DNA from: CBDCVN01 sp965223585
GTDB taxonomy: Bacteria; Deinococcota; Deinococci; Deinococcales; Trueperaceae
Length of the DNA stretch: 64,000 bases
Reading direction: 5' to 3'
Assembly (NCBI GenBank): GCA_965223585.1
Contig: CBDCWW010000020.1
Coordinates: 60,541 to 124,540, forward strand
Of the stretch, positions 53,141 to 62,774 are shown in pieces; positions within the stretch are counted from its first letter, which is position 1, and every line of letters begins with the position of its first letter. Position numbers and translations under genes: made by a program. The notes beneath the pieces are model-generated. The model did no database searches, was not told the origin of the DNA, and was given only the letters and a program-made list of their open reading frames with translations.

Positions 53141-53187
53141 GAGCTGCCCAAGTATTTTCCTAGCAAACTCTAATTAAGTTAAACTAA

Positions 53188-54507
53188 CTAATTGGCTTGA
53201 TAATATAAATTAAATCGAGAGTTTTCGTAACCACCACTAGAATTATAGCAATACACACGAACTCTAGCTTCAGAGCCCGGACCGAAGGTCAGACTACCAT
53301 CCCAAGCGTAAATTGAACAACGAACATCGTCACTACCATAAGCTACTACTTTAGGATCACTTTTACCCTTCCCCTTGAAATCATCTATTGTCACCCTATA
53401 GCGACCTTTGGCTAGCCTTTCAACGGTGGAGAGTGTAGGTGACTCTGTGTTGTGTTGCCAAGTCGCTGAAGGAGTGCAGATCATGCCAGTAGTTGATGTA
53501 TGACAAATATCATTGTACACATAAGCTGCTTTTTGTCTATCAGAATATTTTGCAGTACCTAACATGCCTGCATGGCGTATAAACATGGCATTAAACATAG
53601 CGTCGGTTCTCATACCACTGGAGTTATAGCAATATATTCGAGCTGTCACATGTGGTGAGCCAGACCAACTTCCAACCTTACAGTACCTTCCGTTTGCACC
53701 ATAAGCTGTGACTAACACTATACCACCCTTACCTGCAGGATCTTTGCTCCTTATAGGCGCGTTTCTAAAGGTAACGTCATAACTGCCAGTACCCACATGC
53801 TCAACTGTATTAAGACCACTACCGCTAGTATGATTATACCATTGTGTAGGAGTATAAGTGATTCCTATGCCAGGAGATCCCACGTGTGACCATAAATAAG
53901 CAATGCTATTGCTTGTCACACGTTTTGACTGTTTAAAAAACCAGACATCAAAACGGGTATCGGCAAGCATTCCAGAAGAGTTATAACAACGCACTTTCAC
54001 ATGTAAATCAATTCCATATGGAAACCATTTCCATACTTTACAATGATTGCTAGTCCTATAAGCAACAACTTGCACATGACCACCAAAGGTATTCATGTGT
54101 CTAAGTCTTACAGCATACACTCCAGTGCCTAAGTGCAAAACCTCGTTATCAATATAGGGATAATGATTCCGATCACCTGACCAAAATTCTTGATCAAAAC
54201 GCCTGTTGTATTGATGTGGTTTCGAAGCTATGTAGGGATGCCACAAGCTAGAGGCTATGTGTGCGTATAAATAAGCCTTGGCATATACACCATTCTGATA
54301 ATCTCCGCTTTGAGGCTCTAGACCTGAATCTACAAAATCTAACTGTTCATTAACATCATCACTAGGTGCAGTGCCCCACTGATCTAAACCCCATTCCTGA
54401 GCAAGCGCATCGTCTGTAATACCATTAGGGGTATTCTCTAAATTAGAACAAGCCGCTACAGCCAACATTCCTAAAATAGCTACTATAAGTTTAAAGGCTT
54501 TAAACAT
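53188..54507 (-). CDS. secreted lipoprotein with three repeated beta domains
   Basis: 439 residues. Lipoprotein signal with lipobox LAVAACS (Cys20). After a linker (20-75) come three repeats of about 120 residues, each containing a G.GxYxVxxR/D strand (GTGVYAVRLRHM, GTGSYDVTFRNA, AKGRYRVTIDD), a VxVVAYGxxxxxCKVxxW segment and ending in VRCYNSSGMxxDxxF. The paired Cys in each repeat could form disulfides. Similar repeats occur in actinobacterial exported proteins, as far as I recall. Ribosome site AAGGAG; function unknown, likely surface binding. Confidence 0.8.
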   Translation of the reverse strand: MFKAFKLIVAILGMLAVAACSNLENTPNGITDDALAQEWGLDQWGTAPSDDVNEQLDFVDSGLEPQSGDYQNGVYAKAYLYAHIASSLWHPYIASKPHQYNRRFDQEFWSGDRNHYPYIDNEVLHLGTGVYAVRLRHMNTFGGHVQVVAYRTSNHCKVWKWFPYGIDLHVKVRCYNSSGMLADTRFDVWFFKQSKRVTSNSIAYLWSHVGSPGIGITYTPTQWYNHTSGSGLNTVEHVGTGSYDVTFRNAPIRSKDPAGKGGIVLVTAYGANGRYCKVGSWSGSPHVTARIYCYNSSGMRTDAMFNAMFIRHAGMLGTAKYSDRQKAAYVYNDICHTSTTGMICTPSATWQHNTESPTLSTVERLAKGRYRVTIDDFKGKGKSDPKVVAYGSDDVRCSIYAWDGSLTFGPGSEARVRVYCYNSSGGYENSRFNLYYQAN

Positions 54508-55044
54508 TGTATATTCTCCTTAATTTTATTGTTATATGCTTAAGCAAGCACTCGAAGTTTGTGACTACATCACAAAAATTAAATACACGAACTCTCAGGC
54601 ACAAAAAATACCTGACAAAGTACTAACCCTAAATTTAAGGAGGAATTAATATAAGCACGAGATTCTGTCTCCTTTCATGAAACCAGAACTTATGTTATGA
54701 AGGCCTAAAGCCTTTTGGTGGTTGTTGATCTCTAATTTTTATGGGTCAATTATAGTAAAAGCAATACCAATTGATGTGTATAAAATCAAAATAGCAAAAA
54801 CCAATAGTGCTTTTAAGTAGAATACCTCATTTTCTTTTTTAATGTTACAATCATAATTACTTTTATGAAAGTTAAGCTACCTTGCTAAAGTATAGCCTAA
54901 CTCCTTAAGTCTTTGCAAACCAAATCTCTAAGTTTTTAATTTGAGATGTAATAATCGCTTAATGAGTAACAGTTATGGATTACATGGCATAATATGGCAT
55001 AACATCAATTTTGAGTGTATGGTGTGTCACCATTTTCAGTATAG
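54508..55044. other. AT-rich spacer
   Basis: No gene seen on either strand. An isolated GGAGGAATT (about 54640) has no ORF behind it. A short palindrome AAGGCCT...AGGCCTT-like occurs near 54699-54716. Confidence 0.4.
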
Positions 55045-55536
55045 CTAATAGGAAGTTGGCCCAAGATCAAGATCTGAAAACTTACGCCAAGCTGCTATAT
55101 TACCTGCATGCATAGCAATATGTGTAGTGAGGACATGAATGAACCAATCACGCTCAGTAGGCAGCTTGTCTTTAAGAAAATCGCTGTGGCAGGGTTTTGC
55201 TAGAAACTCTTCATCCAAAGTTTGAAACGAGTTTAACAGCTTTGGGAATACAGAATTTACTGCTGCAAGCAAATCTGCTTTGTTCGGTAATGCTTGGTCT
55301 AGCCTAAGTGGAGGGGCAGTGTAAAAAAAGAGTGAGTACCAATTTTCTGGGACAGAAGAACTATTGCCTAAATATTTATTGGCATCATCGGTTTCAACAG
55401 CTAAGTGACCAAGACACCAACCCGGTGAGTTGATGCCTTGGTCTTGATGAAGATAAAAATTATCCTGAGGAATATCTTTTACAAGGTTATGTAGGTATCC
55501 CAAAAGGAAATTATTGAGATTAGCAACCGAGTTCAA
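55045..55536 (-). CDS. DinB-superfamily (four-helix metal-binding) protein
   Basis: 163 residues starting at TTG two nt after the binding-protein stop. DinB-like His triad: WCLGHLA (first His) and THIAMHAG (second and third). Helical bundle enzymes of this fold include thiol-dependent transferases. Co-transcribed with the upstream ABC binding protein, a pairing I cannot explain. Confidence 0.75.
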   Translation of the reverse strand: MNSVANLNNFLLGYLHNLVKDIPQDNFYLHQDQGINSPGWCLGHLAVETDDANKYLGNSSSVPENWYSLFFYTAPPLRLDQALPNKADLLAAVNSVFPKLLNSFQTLDEEFLAKPCHSDFLKDKLPTERDWFIHVLTTHIAMHAGNIAAWRKFSDLDLGPTSY

Positions 55537-55538
55537 TG

Positions 55539-56543
55539 CTATTCCAAAGAATCTAGTATTTTTGTGGTTACTTCTTCAGAAACCCACCCTGACCATAGTG
55601 GTTCAGATTCTAGGAAAAAGTGTATCACAGCATCTTCTGCTTCTAAGCTTTCTTCGCGCATAAAACCAAGAAGCTTGCTAACAGAACCTTGGTCAAGTTC
55701 ATAATTCTCGAGAAACTCAATAATTTCTTCAGGTGCTTCTTCAGAGAACTCTTTACTAACAGCAATATTAATAACGCCAGCAGGATAAGCACAGCCTTTA
55801 TTACTTTGCCAACACTCATCACTGTACTCAGGCTCTTCTAAAGCTACCATATCAAAACTTCCTAGCACCCATGTCGGCCCCCAATAGTAAGTTAGAATTG
55901 GCTCTCCTTTACGATAAGTTGCTTCAATTTCACTAGCAAAAGCTGCTGCTGAACCGGGCTTAAAATTGGTAAAGCTATCTGTCAAACCATAGGCCACTAA
56001 TTTTTCATTGTTTACAAGCTCGCACTGCCAACCAATTACACAATTATAAAAACGACCTTTATCTGGCTCTTCTGGGTCACTAAACAAATGGGCATATTTA
56101 GGCAAGTCAGAAACAGATTTTAGTTCGGGAGCTACTGCTTCTATATTGCGTTCATTATCACCTTTTATTACATAGCGAGGTACGAACCAACCCTCGAGTG
56201 CATCACTACTATGCCCAAGATCAACAACATTCCCTTCTTCTAAAGCTTCATAGTAAATTTCTGGGGCATTGTTAGTCCACAATTCTATGTACACATCTAT
56301 ATCACCGCGTATTAAACCCTGAACCATTGGTACCGTAGAGCCCGGAATGTCATCTGTAGAGCATTCAAAACCCTCTTCTAGAATATACCTAACAATTGCA
56401 TTGTGCAGCTGTGCGCTATCCCAATCAAAGCCTGCAAAAACAATGTCACGATCTAAATCACCACAGTCCTGTGCTGCCAAAACTTTTCCTAAAAAACTAA
56501 GGGCCAATAAGGCAAAAATGATTGCCTTTAACTTTTTCGACAT
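55539..56543 (-). CDS. glycine betaine/proline-type ABC substrate-binding protein (OpuAC/ProX-like), orphan
   Basis: 334 residues. Signal peptide (KLKAIIFALLALSFLGKVLA), then the OpuAC fold: DIVFAGFDWDSAQLHNAIVRYILEE, VPMVQGLIRGDIDVYIELWTNN, and aromatic residues expected to cage a quaternary amine (WGPTW, EGWFVP). Four Cys suggest disulfides. No permease or ATPase gene of this transporter is nearby, so it serves a system encoded elsewhere. GGAAGGA ribosome site. Confidence 0.88.
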   Translation of the reverse strand: MSKKLKAIIFALLALSFLGKVLAAQDCGDLDRDIVFAGFDWDSAQLHNAIVRYILEEGFECSTDDIPGSTVPMVQGLIRGDIDVYIELWTNNAPEIYYEALEEGNVVDLGHSSDALEGWFVPRYVIKGDNERNIEAVAPELKSVSDLPKYAHLFSDPEEPDKGRFYNCVIGWQCELVNNEKLVAYGLTDSFTNFKPGSAAAFASEIEATYRKGEPILTYYWGPTWVLGSFDMVALEEPEYSDECWQSNKGCAYPAGVINIAVSKEFSEEAPEEIIEFLENYELDQGSVSKLLGFMREESLEAEDAVIHFFLESEPLWSGWVSEEVTTKILDSLE

Positions 56544-56626
56544 AATGAAAGATTCCTTCCTGCAGCATATTAGCTACTAAACAACACTTTCTCTTTGCCA
56601 GTATAGTTGTTGGCAGTTAGCATTTT

Positions 56627-57880
56627 CTAAGAAGGCAAGGAAAACTGCCCGGCAAGTTCCATAACCTCTGACTTTATTGTTTCTACAGCTTCTCCTTCTA
56701 AAGAGCGGTCTACAAGTTCTGCAATTTTTGGCATTTCATTTTCTGTTAAACCCCTAGTAGTTATAGCAGGTGTACCAATGCGTATACCTGAAGCAACAAA
56801 AGGTGATTTAGTATCAAAAGGAATAGTATTTTTATTAATAGTAATGTGCACCTTGTCAAGCAAGCTCTGGGCTTTTTTACCACTTATACCTAAAGAGGAC
56901 ATTACATCAACTAGAAAAACATGATTATCTGTGCCACCCGATACAACACGGTAATTACGCTCTTTAAAAGCCTCAGCCAAGGCTTTAGCATTTTGAACTA
57001 TTTGCTCAGCATAATTTTTGAACTCTGGTTGTAAAGCTTCAAAAAAACATACTGCTTTACCAGCAATTACATGTTCTAAAGGACCACCTTGGGTACCGGG
57101 GAATACCATTTTATCAACTTTTTCTCCAACTTCTAGGTCATTGGAGAGGATTAAACCAGCTCTTGGCCCACGCAAGGTTTTGTGGGTAGTTGTTGTTACC
57201 ACATGGGCATGTGGTAATGGACTAGGATGTGCTCCACCAGCAACCAAGCCAGCTATGTGAGCCATATCTACCATAAGATAGGCTCCCACTTCATCAGCAA
57301 TGCGCCTAAAAGCTGCAAAATCAAGAATACGACTATAAGCCGAGGCTCCAGCAATAATCATTTTAGGTTTATGTTCTTTAGCTACTGCTAGCACAGCATC
57401 ATAGTCAATGTATTCAGTCTCTTTGTCTACACCATAAGATACAACATTGTAATTTATGCCTGAAAAGTTCACAGGGGAACCATGGGTTAAATGCCCTCCT
57501 TGCGACAAATTCATACCTAAAACTGTATCGCCATGTTGCAACAGTGCATAGTAAGCGGCTAAATTTGCTGAAGAACCTGAGTGAGGTTGTACATTTGCCC
57601 ACTGGGCACTAAACAGCTCCTTGGCTCTATCAATAGCCAATTTTTCTACATGGTCAATAACTTCGCAACCACCGTACCAACGTTTATTGGGATAACCTTC
57701 TGCATATTTATTGGTAAGAACGCTGCCCACAGCTTCCATAACTTGCTTGCTAACAAAATTTTCACTAGCAATAAGCTCTAAGCCATCACGTTGACGCACG
57801 TACTCTTGCTCTATATATGAAAAGGTGTCTTTATCACGTAAGTTGGTGTTAAAAGGTTTTGTTGCTGTTAGGGTACTCAT
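56627..57880 (-). CDS. glyA: serine hydroxymethyltransferase
   Basis: 417 residues. ELIASENFVSKQVMEAVGS, GYPNKRWYGGCE, SGSSANLAAYYAL, MVDMAHIAGLVAGG, and the PLP Lys in VTTTTHKTLRGPRAG. It interconverts serine and glycine and supplies one-carbon units. TATACT lies 9 nt before the ATG, so its leader is very short or absent. Confidence 0.97.
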   Translation of the reverse strand: MSTLTATKPFNTNLRDKDTFSYIEQEYVRQRDGLELIASENFVSKQVMEAVGSVLTNKYAEGYPNKRWYGGCEVIDHVEKLAIDRAKELFSAQWANVQPHSGSSANLAAYYALLQHGDTVLGMNLSQGGHLTHGSPVNFSGINYNVVSYGVDKETEYIDYDAVLAVAKEHKPKMIIAGASAYSRILDFAAFRRIADEVGAYLMVDMAHIAGLVAGGAHPSPLPHAHVVTTTTHKTLRGPRAGLILSNDLEVGEKVDKMVFPGTQGGPLEHVIAGKAVCFFEALQPEFKNYAEQIVQNAKALAEAFKERNYRVVSGGTDNHVFLVDVMSSLGISGKKAQSLLDKVHITINKNTIPFDTKSPFVASGIRIGTPAITTRGLTENEMPKIAELVDRSLEGEAVETIKSEVMELAGQFSLPS

Positions 57881-58402
57881 AAGTGATTTAGTATATAGTA
57901 GGCTCGAGATTTTCTCAATTTATGTCTGAATGATAAGTTCAACCCAATTAATAAAAAGCTTGTTCATCTTAAAATGATGTCAGCGGTAGCTCGAGCCCTA
58001 AGTAAACACCCTCAGCACTCGTTTGTATAGCTAGGCTCGTAAAAATAAATTCCCAGTTCATGTGAATACTTAGTTTCACTAGCCACTTCTTTTTCAAGCC
58101 ATCGCTAATGATAAATGTGATATCGCGAAAACATTCAACATGAAAGACTAGTCTTTAAGGAATTTTGGACATTAAGTGGAAAGTAATATTGACATAACTT
58201 CATTTAAGATTCAAGGAACAAGATTTTTAAAATGATCTTACAAAACTTGTACAAATTCATTTTTTTCAGTTTTAGGCTCCTTGCTAGATATGATTAATCT
58301 AGGTGAAAGTTGTTTTTACGTGCAAAAGGTGGTTAAATTAGTATTTAAGATATCTTTTTCAATTTTAAGACAAAACTTAAAAACTTACTTTAAGGCAAGC
58401 TC
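57881..58402. other. spacer between glyA and the two-receiver gene
   Basis: Divergent promoter region with two CTCGAG sites (57903, 57990). A minus-strand open frame (57969-58097) is listed separately. AGACTAGTCTTT at 58144-58155 is a short palindrome. Confidence 0.45.
57969..58097 (-). CDS. possible 42-residue ORF or gene tail upstream of glyA
   Basis: A frame from TTG at 58097 (ATG only at 58059-58061) to TAA at 57969: KKKWLVKLSIHMNWEFIF, then TSLAIQTSAEGVYLGLELPL. Composition is protein-like, and upstream codons stay open a further 16 residues. No ribosome site. It may be a decayed gene end. Confidence 0.2.
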   Translation of the reverse strand: MKKKWLVKLSIHMNWEFIFTSLAIQTSAEGVYLGLELPLTSF

Positions 58403-59260
58403 GTGCCTCCAAGATATGACCCTATAGTTCTAGTATCTGTACGTAATACAGATGCTATTGAATTTTTCAAGCAAACTTTAAGTGAAAACAACTATGTAGT
58501 TGTCCCTTTGCGTAATGGGCGAACTACCTTAGATTACCTACAGCAAACAATACCTGATATTGCTATTTTAGATACTGAGTTAGCTAATATAGATGGATTA
58601 GACATTGCTAATCGTATGCGTTGCGTAAATCGACTAAAAGACGTACCTATAATCATTTTTAGTCCTAAAACAACTCCATTTGTTAAGTCCCAAGGAGCAC
58701 TTCTTAAAATTGATGGATATTTAAATAACTATCTTAGTAAAGAGATAATCCTTAAAACTGTAGACTTATTGCTACGCAAAAAAGCTAAAGAAATCAACAC
58801 ACATATTTTTGAAGAGGCTATTGTTGGTGACCCATTCCTCTTTGAAGTGCTTGGAGGCAAAACTAAGAAAACAATTCTTCTTATTGAAGATAGTATGGCT
58901 ATGCGCACACTACTTGATAATTTTTTGAGACATGAGGGATATGGCTTTAAAGCCTTGTCAGACATTCCTGAGGCACAAGAGTTCATAAAAACAAGCTTGG
59001 CTTTACTTGATATAATCATCCTCGATTTGCGTTTACCTAGTGGTTCAGGTATTACTTTATTAAAGCAAATTAGAAACTTATCTAGCAGTGTGCCGGTTAT
59101 TGTACTATCAGCATTTGATGATGAAGCAACCAAACAAGAAGTGCTGCAACTTGGTGCCAATTGCTACATAAAAAAACCTTTTTCAACCCACAAGCTTCTA
59201 ACAGCTATTAGAAATGAGTTTTATAAAGCTGAACACCCTAAGCAACAAAATAATGTTTGA
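58403..59260 (+). CDS. tandem receiver-domain protein without output domain
   Basis: 285 residues starting at GTG (AAGG upstream). The first receiver (1-125) keeps a phospho-acceptor Asp (DIAILDTELANIDG) but lacks the N-terminal acidic pair (VLVSVRNTDA) and has no clear K, so it is likely degenerate. The second (153-275) is canonical: LLIEDSMAM, acceptor in IIILDLRLPSGSG, VIVLSA, YIKKPF. No DNA-binding or enzymatic domain follows. It may act by protein-protein contact, like CheY/DivK-type proteins. No kinase adjacent. Confidence 0.85.
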   Translation: MPPRYDPIVLVSVRNTDAIEFFKQTLSENNYVVVPLRNGRTTLDYLQQTIPDIAILDTELANIDGLDIANRMRCVNRLKDVPIIIFSPKTTPFVKSQGALLKIDGYLNNYLSKEIILKTVDLLLRKKAKEINTHIFEEAIVGDPFLFEVLGGKTKKTILLIEDSMAMRTLLDNFLRHEGYGFKALSDIPEAQEFIKTSLALLDIIILDLRLPSGSGITLLKQIRNLSSSVPVIVLSAFDDEATKQEVLQLGANCYIKKPFSTHKLLTAIRNEFYKAEHPKQQNNV

Positions 59261-59308
59261 TCCCTTAAGTTATTGCCTTTTTAAAGTACCTTACTTTAAA
59301 GTTAAAAT

Positions 59309-59938
59309 ATGGTAGAAGAAAAACTCGAGCTTTGGTTAATTCGTCATGGTGAAAGCATGTGGAATATAGAGGGTAGGATACAAGGACATTCAGATTCTCC
59401 GCTAAGTGAATTAGGAATTGAGCAAGCTAAGCTACTGCAAAGGCGTTTAGCAGAGCATGATTTTGACTTTGTTTATAGCTCTGATTTAGCTCGAGCTAAA
59501 GATACTGCCGAATTAGTTGTGCCAAATTCCAAAATACATCTAGACCAAAGGTTACGTGAGAGAAACTTTGCTGGATTTGAAGGAAAAACCCATAAAGAAT
59601 TATCTCAAGAAGAAAGAAATATTTTTGAGGCTTGGCGTAATGACCCTGAAAATGTTCGTCCTCTAGGGGGGGAATTGCAAAGCGAATTTTGTAAGCGAAT
59701 TTTGGCGTGGCTAGAAGAATTACCTAAATTGGGCAAAGTAATTGCTTTTACCCACGGCGGCTTTATACGTACGCTACTATTTTGGGTAGTAAGGGCAAAA
59801 GCTAGTTATGCTCGTAGCTTTCTAATAAATAATACTAGTATTAGTAAATTTTACATCTATGACAACAAAATACACATATCAACAGTAAACGATACTGCAC
59901 ATTTAGAGGAGAATTTTTATGGAGCTACCAATAGGTAA
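59309..59938 (+). CDS. histidine phosphatase family protein (phosphoglycerate mutase-like)
   Basis: 209 residues. Catalytic RHG in LIRHGESMWNIEGRIQGHSDSPLSELG, second His in IAFTHGGFIRTLL, and Arg in YSSDLARAKDTAE. Could be a cobalamin-pathway (CobC-like) or general phosphatase. It overlaps the Rieske gene by 20 nt. Confidence 0.9.
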   Translation: MVEEKLELWLIRHGESMWNIEGRIQGHSDSPLSELGIEQAKLLQRRLAEHDFDFVYSSDLARAKDTAELVVPNSKIHLDQRLRERNFAGFEGKTHKELSQEERNIFEAWRNDPENVRPLGGELQSEFCKRILAWLEELPKLGKVIAFTHGGFIRTLLFWVVRAKASYARSFLINNTSISKFYIYDNKIHISTVNDTAHLEENFYGATNR

Positions 59939-60242
59939 ATTCCTAGCAGGAAGAGTGAAAGATTTCCCCGAAAATAGCATGAAGGATTTTCAGGTAGATG
60001 GCCACAATGTTTTGCTTATTCATCAAGATAGCAAATTTTATGCCTTAGAAAATAAGTGCACGCATGATAATAACATATTGCATGATGGAGAATTGTTAGA
60101 AGGCAAGGTTAAGTGCGCTCGCCACGGGGCAACATTTGCTTTAGATACGGGGAATGCTACTATGCCTGCGATTCAAAAAGTACGCCTTTATCAAACTGAA
60201 GTTTTAGAAGGACAAGTTTATATTCTCTATCAAGAAAAATGA
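59919..60242 (+). CDS. Rieske [2Fe-2S] ferredoxin-like protein
   Basis: 107 residues. Cluster ligands CTH (NKCTHDNNILHDGEL) and CxxH (VKCARHGATFALDTG), as in NirD/biphenyl-dioxygenase-type Rieske ferredoxins. Strong GAGGAG ribosome site inside the preceding gene; the stop overlaps the next start (ATGA). Partner oxygenase not present. Confidence 0.9.
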   Translation: MELPIGKFLAGRVKDFPENSMKDFQVDGHNVLLIHQDSKFYALENKCTHDNNILHDGELLEGKVKCARHGATFALDTGNATMPAIQKVRLYQTEVLEGQVYILYQEK

Positions 60243-60763
60243 AAGTTATAGGAATTGCTGGTATATCTTTAGATGGATGTATGACTAAACATGAAAGTGA
60301 AGGGATTTCATTTTTATCAAAAGAAGATAGAAAGTACTTTAATGATGCTTTATTAACATTTGATTGTAGTCTTTATGGTTCAAAGACTTTTGAAGCTGCT
60401 AAAAGTCGTGTACTAAAGACATTAACCCCCAATAGATTAAGAGTAGTATTAACTAGCAGAATTGCAAATTTTTCTCAATATGCACAGAAAGGAATTTTAG
60501 AATTTAAATCTGGAAATATCCGTAAAGTACTTGATGAATTGAAGAGGCGGCAAATGAAAAGGTGTGTTGTATTGGGAGGTTCAGATGTTTACACACAGTG
60601 CATTCAAAGCAAAGTCATGGATGAGTTATGGGTGACGTTAGAGCCTTTAGGGTTTGGTAGGGGGAAAAGGATGTTTACAGGAAAAGTTGAGTTCTATTTT
60701 AGCTTAAATTCTGTAGAGCATTTGTCTCCAAATACCCTTTTACTCAAGTACAAAACAAAGTGA
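60239..60763 (+). CDS. RibD C-terminal-domain (dihydrofolate-reductase-like) protein
   Basis: 174 residues. DHFR/RibD fold: IGIAGISLDGCMTKHESEG, LYGSKTFEAAKS, RVVLTSR, CVVLGGSDVYTQCIQSKVMDELWVTLEPLGFGRG. Likely NAD(P)H-dependent reductase; whether it serves riboflavin synthesis cannot be told. Third gene of the phosphatase-Rieske-reductase mini-operon, tightly coupled. Confidence 0.85.
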   Translation: MKVIGIAGISLDGCMTKHESEGISFLSKEDRKYFNDALLTFDCSLYGSKTFEAAKSRVLKTLTPNRLRVVLTSRIANFSQYAQKGILEFKSGNIRKVLDELKRRQMKRCVVLGGSDVYTQCIQSKVMDELWVTLEPLGFGRGKRMFTGKVEFYFSLNSVEHLSPNTLLLKYKTK

Positions 60764-60775
60764 AGCAGAAAAACT

Positions 60776-61663
60776 CTATGCCTGAGTACTTATAGCAGAA
60801 ATAACTTCTGAATCTTTACAAAACAAGGTTACATTAGGTTCTTTACGAAACCAAGTTCGCTGGCGTTTAGCATATTGCAAAGTAGCAAAATTAATAGCGC
60901 TTTTAGTTTCTTCTAACGTTTTTTCATTGTTAAGATAAGCCACAACTTCTTTATAGCCTATAGCTTGCATGGCAGTAGGATATTTAGAGTAGCTTGCTAG
61001 TAAGTTCTTTACTTCATCTACAAGACCTTTGGCAAACATCTTTTCAGTACGATTTACAATAAGCTGTTTCAAAGCATCTATTTCTAACATTAGCACCATT
61101 TTTTTATAGCTAAAAGCAGGTTTACTAAAAGGAAAATCACACGGTGCTCTGCCTGTACGTTCTATTATTTCTAACGCCCTAATAATCCGCCTTGGGTTAC
61201 TTTGAGCACGCTTTGCATCAGCTGGACTAAAAGCTATTAGCTCTTTCTCTAGGGGATTTAGGCCTTCTTTTTCAAAACGTTGCCACAAAGCATCTTGCAC
61301 TTTACTATCCGCAACAGGAACAGTAGGAAGTCCCTGCGAAAGGGCTCTTATGTAAAATCCAGTGCCTCCTACTACTAAGGGTATTTTGTCCTTGGCTAAC
61401 ACCCCAGCTATAGCCTTTTCAGCAAGCTTTATATAATCTGCCACGCTAAAACTTTTATCAGGCGTTATTACATCAATTAAGTGATGTTTGACCTTACTTT
61501 GTTCTTCTAAGGTAGGTTTAGCTGTACCTATATCCATACCTTTATATACCAGCATGGCATCGGCAGAAATTATCTCTATATCTAAACTTTCAGCCAGCTT
61601 AAGTGTCAAAGAACTTTTGCCAGAAGCTGTAGGGCCTGCTAGAACAGGTATAAAATTAATCAC
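60776..61663 (-). CDS. miaA: tRNA dimethylallyltransferase MiaA
   Basis: 295 residues starting at GTG. P-loop LAGPTASGKSSLTLKLAE, DAMLVYKGMDIGTAKPT, VGGTGFYIRAL, RAQSNPRRIIRALEIIERTG, and QAIGYKEVVAYL. It makes i6A37 in tRNAs reading UNN codons. It follows the Crp/Fnr gene by 34 nt on the same strand. Confidence 0.96.
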   Translation of the reverse strand: MINFIPVLAGPTASGKSSLTLKLAESLDIEIISADAMLVYKGMDIGTAKPTLEEQSKVKHHLIDVITPDKSFSVADYIKLAEKAIAGVLAKDKIPLVVGGTGFYIRALSQGLPTVPVADSKVQDALWQRFEKEGLNPLEKELIAFSPADAKRAQSNPRRIIRALEIIERTGRAPCDFPFSKPAFSYKKMVLMLEIDALKQLIVNRTEKMFAKGLVDEVKNLLASYSKYPTAMQAIGYKEVVAYLNNEKTLEETKSAINFATLQYAKRQRTWFRKEPNVTLFCKDSEVISAISTQA

Positions 61664-61697
61664 GATTCAGGAATAATAGAATCAGGTAATCTTTATT

Positions 61698-62381
61698 TCA
61701 CTCTTCTGACATGCTAGCAAGAGCAGGTACATTAATAGTGTACTGCCCTCGAGTGCCTTTTAGGATACCTTCCTCTCTAAGCTCTGCCATTGCCATAGAA
61801 ACACTTACCCGAGTAGCTGTAATCATAGCAGCAAGGTCTTCATGCTTTAAATTGGTGTTTAAGTTCGCCCACATATCATCATTATCAGTGGCTTCCCCAA
61901 AACGCTCAACTTGCTCTAAAAGCACCTTGGCCAAGCGAATTTTCACTGGAGCATAGGAAGTAGAAAGCTGTTCACGACAATGAAAAAGGTGACGGGCCAT
62001 TATTTGAGTAAAAGTAAGGGCAAAGTTAGGAGCTTTTTGTGCCATCTCTAAAAATTGGTCACGACTCACTGGACAGGTTGTAGCATCAGTTAGTGCAACT
62101 GCATCAACACGGTAATTAGCAGAGTCTTGTAAAAATGCTTCACCAATAAAGTCATTAGGGCCACAAACAGCTAAGATTCTTTCGCTACCACTAGGCGTAA
62201 GAACAATAAGTTTAATCTGCCCTTTAGCAATGACATGTAAATCAGTTGCAGGATCACCCGCATAAAAAATTATGTCATCTTTCTTATAAGGTTTATCTGG
62301 GCAAACTGTACGAAAGATAGCCATATCCTGAGCACTAACTAGGTTAGTAAAATCTGTATCTTTAACTATCCAAGGACGCAT
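61698..62381 (-). CDS. Crp/Fnr-family transcriptional regulator
   Basis: 227 residues. Cyclic-nucleotide-binding-like domain (KKDDIIFYAGDPATDLHVIAKGQIKLIVL, FIGEAFLQDSANYRVDAVAL) and a C-terminal winged HTH (LKHEDLAAMITATRVSVSMAMAELREEGIL). The usual cAMP-binding Arg context (R-S in the phosphate cassette) is not present in a typical form, and no Fnr-type Cys cluster is visible, so its effector is uncertain. TATACT 7 nt before ATG suggests a leaderless mRNA. Confidence 0.9.
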   Translation of the reverse strand: MRPWIVKDTDFTNLVSAQDMAIFRTVCPDKPYKKDDIIFYAGDPATDLHVIAKGQIKLIVLTPSGSERILAVCGPNDFIGEAFLQDSANYRVDAVALTDATTCPVSRDQFLEMAQKAPNFALTFTQIMARHLFHCREQLSTSYAPVKIRLAKVLLEQVERFGEATDNDDMWANLNTNLKHEDLAAMITATRVSVSMAMAELREEGILKGTRGQYTINVPALASMSEE

Positions 62382-62774
62382 AGCAATCAGTATAATTCAA
62401 ATTAATGTGTATTGTTAAGTTAAGAAATATTTCAAGGGTTTTTATATAAGCATCTAAATGCATAATTACTTGTGAACTCCTGTCAATAATAATTTTGAAT
62501 AAATTTAAGGATTTTGTCATTATAGCTATTGTAATATTGATATATGTTAGGGAATGGTAACAAAATCTTACTTAGGCTTAAGAAAAATCAAAGGGTAAAG
62601 CGCTTGTCTTTTCATCAATTAAAACCTAAACAAGCATACAAAAATTGACGTGAAAAATATGCAAGTGTTAGATCTATGCTCCTGTGAAAATAAGACTATA
62701 GCAGGTTTTAAAATTCATACTTTCTTTTGCATAGGTGCTTAACTAGGCAAATTAAAACTTATTTGGAGTAGCTA
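62382..62774. other. divergent spacer
   Basis: Contains the -10 of the Crp/Fnr gene (62389-62394, minus strand). No gene and no repeat noticed in the rest; AT-rich. Confidence 0.45.
62389..62394 (-). promoter_or_regulatory. -10 element for leaderless Crp/Fnr-gene transcript
   Basis: TATACT on the minus strand, 7 nt before ATG (62379-62381); same geometry as at nfeD and ompH. Confidence 0.6.
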
